DNA of 64,000 nt, taken from contig NW_024067666.1 of the NCBI RefSeq assembly GCF_009389715.1, forward strand, positions 4,133,001 to 4,197,000, read 5' to 3'. The stretch comes from Phoenix dactylifera. Lineage: Eukaryota; Streptophyta; Magnoliopsida; Arecales; Arecaceae. Under the pieces are notes generated by a model. The model was not told the DNA's origin, did not search any database, and saw nothing but the letters and a program-made list of their open reading frames with translations. Of this stretch, positions 56,881 to 64,000 are shown in pieces; the stretch's first letter is position 1; every line of letters begins with the position of its first letter. Both the position numbers and the translations under genes were made by a program.

Positions 56881-57170
56881 TATATATTTTTTTAAAAAAA
56901 AAACAGTTACAATTCGATTCCTACTCAAAACCGCCCTCTCTCCCGCCCGCCGTGAGCCTCGAAACTCCTTTCCTTCTACGGCGCGTGTAAGCTAAACGGA
57001 CAAACTACTTTTTAAGATAAGCTCGTGGGAGACTTCTTCGCAACCGAATCGTTGGGAGGATTTGATCTAACACGTGGACTCTCCCCTCTCCCGTTTTCTC
57101 CCGTCAAGATTTTTCATAGATATCTTCTCCCGTCGAGGTTTTTGATAGAATCTAGAGTTCTTGGACGGAG

Positions 57171-57176
57171 ATGTGA
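57171..57176 (+). promoter_or_regulatory. start-stop uORF AUG-UGA overlapping the MRS2 start codon
   Basis: ATGTGATGG: the first ATG (57171-57173) is followed at once by TGA (57174-57176), whose A is the first base of the main ATG (57176-57178). Both have G at -3; only the main one has G at +4. Minimal AUG-stop elements are known to stall or recycle plant ribosomes (AUGUAA in the boron channel gene NIP5;1). Confidence 0.7.
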
Positions 57177-60100
57177 TGGCGCGGGAGGGGTGGGCGGCGG
57201 CGTTGGAGGCCCACGGCGAGGCGGCGGCGTTGGAGGCCAACGGCGAGGTGGCGGAGGCGTCGTCGTCGACGACGAGGAGATGGATCGTGTTGGACTTCAC
57301 CGGCGAGGCGAAGGTCCTGGACGTGGACAAGTATGCCATAATGCACCGGGTCCAGGTCCACGCCCGGGATCTCAGGATCATCGATCCCTTGCTCTCCTAT
57401 CCCTCCTCAATCTTGGGACGGGAGAGGGCCATCGTTCTCAATCTCGAGGTGAATCCTTTTCATTTTTTTTTTTAATGATTCTTCTTGTTTTCATTATTGA
57501 TTCCTTGTTGTTAGATTTTGTTAATTAATGTGCTAACGTATCTTTTATTTTTCTTGAAAAACAGCACATTAAAGCGATAATTACGGCAGAAGAGGTGTGA
57601 TCTGCACTCTCCTATTCTTGTTCTTTATTAATTAAAGTTGGATTTTTTTTTAATTATACTTACCTGTTTTGGTGTGGTTTTGATAATATTTAAGTTGTTA
57701 GAGGAGATGCAATGTAGTATTCTGCATCTGTAGTTGTAGTAGTAGGAAAGGAACAAGCCTTTTTCTTTTTTTCCACTCTGTGATTACCCTTCTTTGGTTT
57801 GATGGATTCTGTAGGTGTTGCTTAGAGATCCTTACAATGAGAATGTCATTCCAGTAGTGGCGGAGCTTCACAGGCGTCTACCCACTGCCAATGTAGTTCA
57901 GCAAGCACAAGGTGAAGGAAGCGGACACAATGAGATTGAAGCTGTCGAAGAACATGGTGATTTGTAATATTACATGACTGCTTAAGAACTGCTTTTCCTG
58001 ATTGGTTACCTCTGACCTTAAACCTTGTGATAACAAATGAAGGGACAAAAAAAAAAAAAAAAAGAAACCTTGAATTTAGGTTATTATGGCCTCTCTTTTT
58101 TCTAAAAAAAATTAAACAAGATTAATTTTCCAGGTTTTGTTAACTGTAATTTTTCTTGAAGGGGTTTGAACAAGTAGAAACCAAATCATCTTTTTTCAAC
58201 TCGCACGTTTAGGCTTTCTGTTAACATTTTTTTGGAAACTTAAACTGAACAACAATTTGAGTACATGATATAGAAATTGCTCTTCTCATCTTAAAGGATA
58301 TAAATTTTTCAAATTTAACCATATCACAGTAAAGTTGTCTATTACTCAAGGGAATGATAAAAGAGGCCCCTGATAATTTCAACTCGAACCATGTTAAAGT
58401 GAAGTCAGTGTCGGCAGTCTTGACTTCCATGTGAAGGCCAATAAATTTTGACTTTACAATAAAGTTTGAGTTTACATAAATGCTCGAATGTAGATATTTG
58501 TTTTTGATTTACTACTCAAGAAAAGAATGATTAGATGTGATAACGCACTCATTGCTGTAAGGTGACATATTGCGTTAATATTTCCAGTATAACTTATAAA
58601 TTGGATTGAGTATAGATAACTAATAGAATTTGTAGGGTTTTACATGTAAAATATTGCTTGAAACTTTGTGCATAAAAGTAGCTAAGCTTTTTATTTTTTT
58701 CTTGGTAAATAATTTTTGATATTTAACAAATATAAATATAATTATTTTGATGAATATTAATACTTTTTTTTACAAAAAGGAAAAATAAATGTTTCACTGT
58801 GGCCATTCGATCAAAGCATTTAAAATCAGTTATATAAACTATTGGTATTTTCCTGTTTTAATTGTACTTCGTCTCTACCAAATTTCTTGGAAAAGTTTGT
58901 GAAAGGACATTAACATATCTATTCATTATAGAGCAACACTGGATGATATCGGTAGATTACATGTACCTTCAAATGCATTTTTGAGTAAGAATATGCCAAA
59001 ATTCCTTCCATATTAATACAATCCGGGATTGGAATATTTATTTTGGAGATTGCTGGTAAGGTATATTGTTGGAAGATAAACATGATCTTATTAATAAGGT
59101 ATAAGTGATTGTCTGATGTTTCGATATCCATCTAAAGAAGCCAAGGTAACATGTTATTATTCATCAATTAGTAATTTTATTTGTATCGTCATATGGGTGA
59201 CGTGCGTACGTGTGCATGAGTGCTTGAAAGTTATAACAGAGTTGAGTTAAGATAAAAAAGAGCCATTACCCATTGTGGTCTGGCAATCCATGGTCCTGGG
59301 AGGGGCAGACTGCAGACTGGGAGCAGACCTAATGCTTGTCCTTTTATTTTCTTGATGTGCTTTTTTGTGAACAAAGTGGCTGCCTGAGATGTGGAACTGT
59401 GTCATCATGCTTGTCAGTTCAAGCCTTTTTACCACAAAAAATGTGAAATGTTGGTGTTTTGTATGGACTCTTTTTCAAAGCATAATATGTGAGATAGGCA
59501 TTATTGTTTATAAGCCCTGATAATGCTCATATCATGCAATACAGAATCTCCATTTGAGTTTCGAGCCCTCGAAGTTGCTTTAGAAGCAATTTGTAGCTTT
59601 CTCAGTGCTCGTACGACAGATCTGGAAGCTGCTGCATACCCTGCATTAGATGAGCTGACCTCCAAGGTATGTGAAAACTTACTTTCTGTATCATGCATCC
59701 TTTCTTACACATAACACCACTTAATCATTTGTTTCAAAAATTCTGTTAATTCACTTTGTTTTATGTCAACTTTCCTTTAATAGCATCATGTCTTTTGAAC
59801 CATTTTCTAAAACCTAGATTTGGTCGGGAGTCTAACTGTGCACTAGCACAAGGTCACATCTTCATAGTTGCTGGTGGTAAAAACCATCATTTTTTTTCCA
59901 AAGATTTTGAAAATAGCTAGGTAAGGAGAGATTGTTTCTGTTTGATGTGTCTTAAAAAAAATCATCCATTAAATTAAACTTTGATGCTGATGTCGTCCAA
60001 ACAATTTTTGTAGTTGACATTGAACTTTGTTAGGTTAAATTCATCTTCCTTCTCTTATTCAGAACATTCAAGTTCTTTATTGTTGGAATGATCACTTTTA

Positions 60101-62327
60101 ATTCCATGTTTTCAAATTCAGTACTCATCATCTTAACATCTATTTGTTTGTATGCTTTGGCATCCAAATAATTTGGATTATGCCATATCATCTTTTTTGG
60201 TTCCAGCCTTTTGCTTTCCTATCGCGAAAGCATTTGGTGGCCCTCTGTTATTGTCAACTTTACTTAGGAGCTTCTTTTGGTTTGAGTTTTGACACTCTAT
60301 TTGTGAGTATAAACATTACTTCAGTTATTGGCACCAGCTATACCGGATGTTCAAGCTATTTAGTTATTGCAAGCAAACATGAATTCTGAACGTAAGTTCA
60401 TATTGCTATCATTGCATGATAAGAGAACCCTACAACTACAAGATGTCTAGGCTTTGATACGAAAACCAGTTCATGCTAAGTCCCCTAAATCTGGTTGGAG
60501 GTTATGTCATGCTTATGGAGTTGCAAGGTCACCTTGTGGAGAGAAGAAGGCATCATCATTTTCTGGCATCTAGAGTTATAATAAAATAAAAATAAAAATG
60601 CAGCTCATGCCGTCTAACCAATATACTCAGTTCTGCAATTCTCTCATCCATACGAGTACGCCCTCTAAACATGATCATTATTTAATCTGTTTCTTCAAAC
60701 CTATTGTATGATAGAGTTGGTTCTGACTCAAATATGACAAAGTCACATAAACCTAAGGAATGCCATCTGGCTCTTATAAAAATCAAAATCACATGCTTAA
60801 TACGATTAAGCTGCATGGGAAAATCATTAAAAATTTTAATTTTCAGAAGAAGGTTAAAAAATACAAATTATGACCCACTAAATAAAGGGATTTCATAAAC
60901 TAGTATTCTTAATTAACTCATAAACTGTCTACTGATTTAAATCTTTCTATTCTCTGGTTTATATGACGCACCTTGCCGACACAAAAGAAACAACAATATT
61001 AATTGTGTCTAAGAAGATTTTTTTTTTCATCTATATGTTCTAGCTTATGCTTTTGGCAATTTGGTTAACGAAGTCACAATCTGCAGATTAGCAGCCGTAA
61101 CTTGGACAGGGTGCGCAAGCTTAAGAGTGCAATGACAAGGTTGACTGCTCGTGTTCAAAAGGTGCAGATCTTTTTAACCTTTTAAATGTTCACTGCTGAC
61201 ATATATTAACTGGCTAGGTGTATTGACTTATTTTGCTGAGGGTAAACAATACATCTCCTGCAACACTCATGGCTTTATTAGGTTACATTTGTTGTTACGA
61301 CATTGTTAAATTGTTATACGCGTGTTTGATATTTCCTTTGATTTGTGCATTATTGTTTCGTTGTATTTTTGACATTTTTCAAAAAAGATGCATTGGTTTA
61401 GCTATCTTATTCTATTTAGCTTGCCTCTCATTTGCTATCAGGAAAAATGTTATAGGCTGATCCCTGTAAGAGAACCCATTAGTTTATTTGCTACATTCTG
61501 GAAATGCTGATTAGATGTTATGGATTGATATGACTGTAGGAAACAATGAAATCTTAGTGCCCGATGAGTTGATTTTAACTGGTGATTCATGGCTATCATA
61601 AGTTACATGGTTGCATCTTCGAATGATGTTGTCCATATAGTGCTGTCAAGTGAAACAACACTGGAATGTGATTTGCAGTTTTCTTCTATATTCAAGTGTT
61701 GGTTTTTTTCCTTCTCTAAATTTTGACAACTGAAGAAATCTAGAGATAGTTCTCAAGCATAATATTGCTATTATCCACAAAATATTTATAAATTAATTTC
61801 AATATTAATATCCATGTGCAAATTTTGGATCTCATGCTGATTTGATGCATATCTAGGATCTAGACAGCAGTGAAGCTGTCTTCCTTCTTCTTTTTTTTTA
61901 ATCCTCTCCCTTTTAGTAATCAAGTTTGCTGCCTTCTTCAGGTAAGGGATGAACTCGAACAGTTACTGGATGATGACAATGACATGGCCGATCTTTACTT
62001 GTCAAGAAAGATGGCTGGAGCATCCTCTCCTAACAGCAACTCTGTTGTGCCTAACCACTTACCTGCCTCACCAACAATAGCTTCAAAAATATTTGGAGCA
62101 AGCAGAGCAAGTGCAGCAACATTTCATGGAAATGAGAATGATGTCGAGGAACTTGAGATGTTACTTGAGGTTATAATGATATTTCTACTTCTCGCAGTAA
62201 ATTTTGTTCTGATATATCATTGTTAGAAACCATTCCTGTCCAATAAACAGATTCTAATGTGCGCTATACTCTAGCTATGCAGGCTTACTTTAGACAAGTT
62301 GACAGCACCTTGAACCAATTGACCACG
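57176..62327 (+). CDS. MRS2: MRS2/MGT-type magnesium transporter (7 exons seen, 3' end beyond the window)
   Basis: Member of the CorA/MRS2/Alr1 family of Mg2+ channels (plant MRS2 or MGT). Exons: 57176-57448, 57565-57594, 57815-57956, 59545-59666, 61087-61161, 61942-62169, 62283-62327; 915 nt in phase, 305 residues. The N-terminal part has [20 protein letters not shown] and HVQ-type strands ([20 protein letters not shown]), the cytosolic alpha/beta domain; then [40 protein letters not shown] and [20 protein letters not shown], the long stalk helix; then [20 protein letters not shown] leading to the pore. The two membrane helices and the GMN motif are missing: they belong to exons after 64000, since I find no matching exon between 62328 and the end. 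Residues 1-30 are an Ala/Glu-rich low-complexity start. The start codon was chosen because the upstream TTG frame has no ATG. Confidence 0.95.
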
Positions 62328-64000
62328 GTAAGCATCCCTTACTCAATTGAACTGGCTTCATTAATGTTAATGAGTAAAAGAAAGTCCTCCAAAATTTGTG
62401 CTATCTGCTCTAATTTTTCTTATGGCACAGGCACTCATTTGTGTCTTAAAATGTTATACAGCCACTAGTGTAGGAGGAATCCTTGACATTTTGGTCTTTC
62501 ACATATTATGGACTGTTAGGATGTCAGACAATACATGTTTTTACATGCCAAATATCATATGAAAGTATAACAAATAATTTTTCATGTTTAATATTTACAA
62601 TAAAAATGATAACAAGTTTCTTGACAACGAGCTGAGTTTTTAAGAAAGGATTAAGACCTAAAATGCAGGTGATTGTGGTATGTTATATCTAATTGTGAAA
62701 TTGTATTTTCTTATTACATTCTAATTCCATTTATGGTCAATTGTTGTAAACTGGATTGTCGCTACTTGTTTGATATTTTGGAGCTGAATATGCATGATAA
62801 GACCTGAAGGCATCAGGCTAAAAACAGGGACATTAGTGGGCACAGTGGACACCTGTTAATTGAGGTCATGGAGATCTGAATATAATGTTACAAATAATGC
62901 ATGACAATGATTTGAGGAGTTATGGCAAGGATAGCTACTTGGATTTGCAGTATGGCCAGGAAAAAGGAGGGAAAGGCCTAAGAGAACATTTATGGTAAAT
63001 CTATTACAAGTTGGAAAGACAACAAAATTCAATCGGAATCCCGTGCCTTGTTCTCGTAACTATGCCCTCTGAGTGTGGACAATTTTGAAGTTCACGCATT
63101 ACACAAGTGCGCGTACTCATACAAGCAATGGTCTTTGGAATAAAATTTGATGGAGCAAGAGGTTGCTTGTACTAATATAATTAGCTGGATGGGGAACCTG
63201 AATGTTACCATTTTCCTTGGCAAGTGAGGTTTGGTGGTTCCTTTCTTATAGTTTGGTGCATGGTTTTAAGATTTGGTTGAAGCAGAAAAGCTGTGATCCA
63301 GTTAGTTTGGTTTCAGCGGAAACTAAAATAGAAGCCAACGCTGTTTTGGGGTTTCCACAGTAAAGGTGACTGAGATCAATGTTTATGAGGCTTTTTAACC
63401 TGGTCCAATTTTTTAGTGAGGGTAGACTTCTTTTTTTTCCCCAAAAAAATCCCTTTAGTTGTTGATAGTTGGTTTTGCATCTAAAAACATTTTTTGCTTA
63501 ATTAAACTTGGATTTTGCAAATTTGAGAATATTTTGAAGCTTTAGGTTGGTGGGTTTCCTGAAGTTTAGTTGAAAAGAATGTTCTTTTTCTTGTTTCTCT
63601 AAAATAATTTCCAAGTTTGTATAAAACAAATAGATCTTGGAGATCTTGCCGACATAATATATTAAAATCTGATATTTTGGCTCATAAAATTTGAAATCCT
63701 TATATTATGTTTTTTCAAATATTTTAAATTCTGGATTTTTCATGTTTCTATTTTTTTTTTTTTTTTTTTTTTTTGGTAAAACGGCAGCTCACACATGACG
63801 AGCGTGAATGTTTCTAGTTATGTTTACAAGTAAGATCTTGCAACATTTTATGAAATTCCCTAACTTGGAGAACAATTTTTTTAAAAAGAAAGATTCTATT
63901 TACTTTTAAAAATTGATTACATGTTTTTGGGAAAAAGGATCATTACATCCAGAACAAATGCAAGTATTTAACTTCATACTTTTGTATGGTGTAGTCATAT
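62328..64000 (+). other. intron 7 of the MRS2 gene, incomplete
   Basis: Begins with the donor GTAAGC at 62328. No further exon is seen. A T24 run at 63751-63774 followed by GGTAAAACGGCAGCTCACAC looks like the tail of an A-tailed retroelement inserted on the minus strand; the other end is not identified. Confidence 0.55.

Noticed and set aside
57161-57175. TTG at 57161 as a non-AUG start for MRS2
   Set aside because: An in-frame ATG in good context lies only 15 bases downstream, and plant MRS2 proteins commonly begin in such a short Ala/Glu-rich stretch.

Overview
The window looks like nuclear DNA of a monocot, most likely a palm (Arecaceae) or close relative. This is inferred from gene structure: GC-rich first exons, AT-rich introns of up to about 4 kb, and plant-specific families such as PsbW, Aux/IAA, FBL17, OSB and MRS2. 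No species call can be proved by reading alone. There is no bacterial, organellar or viral-genome architecture.

Layout. 1-7711: a bHLH factor of the UNE12/bHLH7 type (+, 7 coding exons, 310 aa). 9954-19619: the 24 kDa [2Fe-2S] subunit of mitochondrial complex I (-, 10 exons, 266 aa). It shares a ~250-bp divergent promoter with 21130-22080, a conserved 93-aa single-membrane-segment protein (+, 2 coding exons). 25082-28262: an OSB-type organellar single-stranded-DNA-binding protein gene (+, 5 exons) with a premature in-frame stop and a shortened OB fold; one intron holds a miniature LTR element (TRIM). 30085-30970: an Aux/IAA repressor (-, 4 exons, 196 aa) with a TATA box and an auxin response element upstream.

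33205-42487 is a transposon island. In order it holds a 453-bp Mutator-type MITE (9-bp target duplication), a 3.3-kb hAT transposon with an almost full transposase (8-bp target duplication and striking palindromic subterminal repeats), a tRNA-derived SINE (15-bp target duplication), a probable LTR fragment, a 5'-truncated LINE 3' end and a 1.56-kb non-coding hAT element (8-bp target duplication).

43703-49745: the F-box/LRR cell-cycle gene FBL17 (-, 11 exons, 572 aa) with an E2F-type site upstream. 53377-53865: photosystem II subunit PsbW (-, 2 exons, 132 aa) with a duplicated CCAAT/G-box module upstream. 56310-56880: a second LINE 3' end. 57176-62327: an MRS2-type magnesium transporter (+, 7 exons seen), cut by the window end before its GMN motif; a start-stop AUG-UGA element overlaps its start codon.

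The genes do not form one pathway; this is ordinary mixed plant gene order. All splice models were read by hand from GT/AG borders, codon phase and remembered family sequences, and each phase sum closes. I did not find a convincing new biological system. The best leads are the overlapping AUG-UGA/AUG start of MRS2, the disrupted OSB gene, the divergent mitochondrial gene pair and the palindrome-rich hAT ends.
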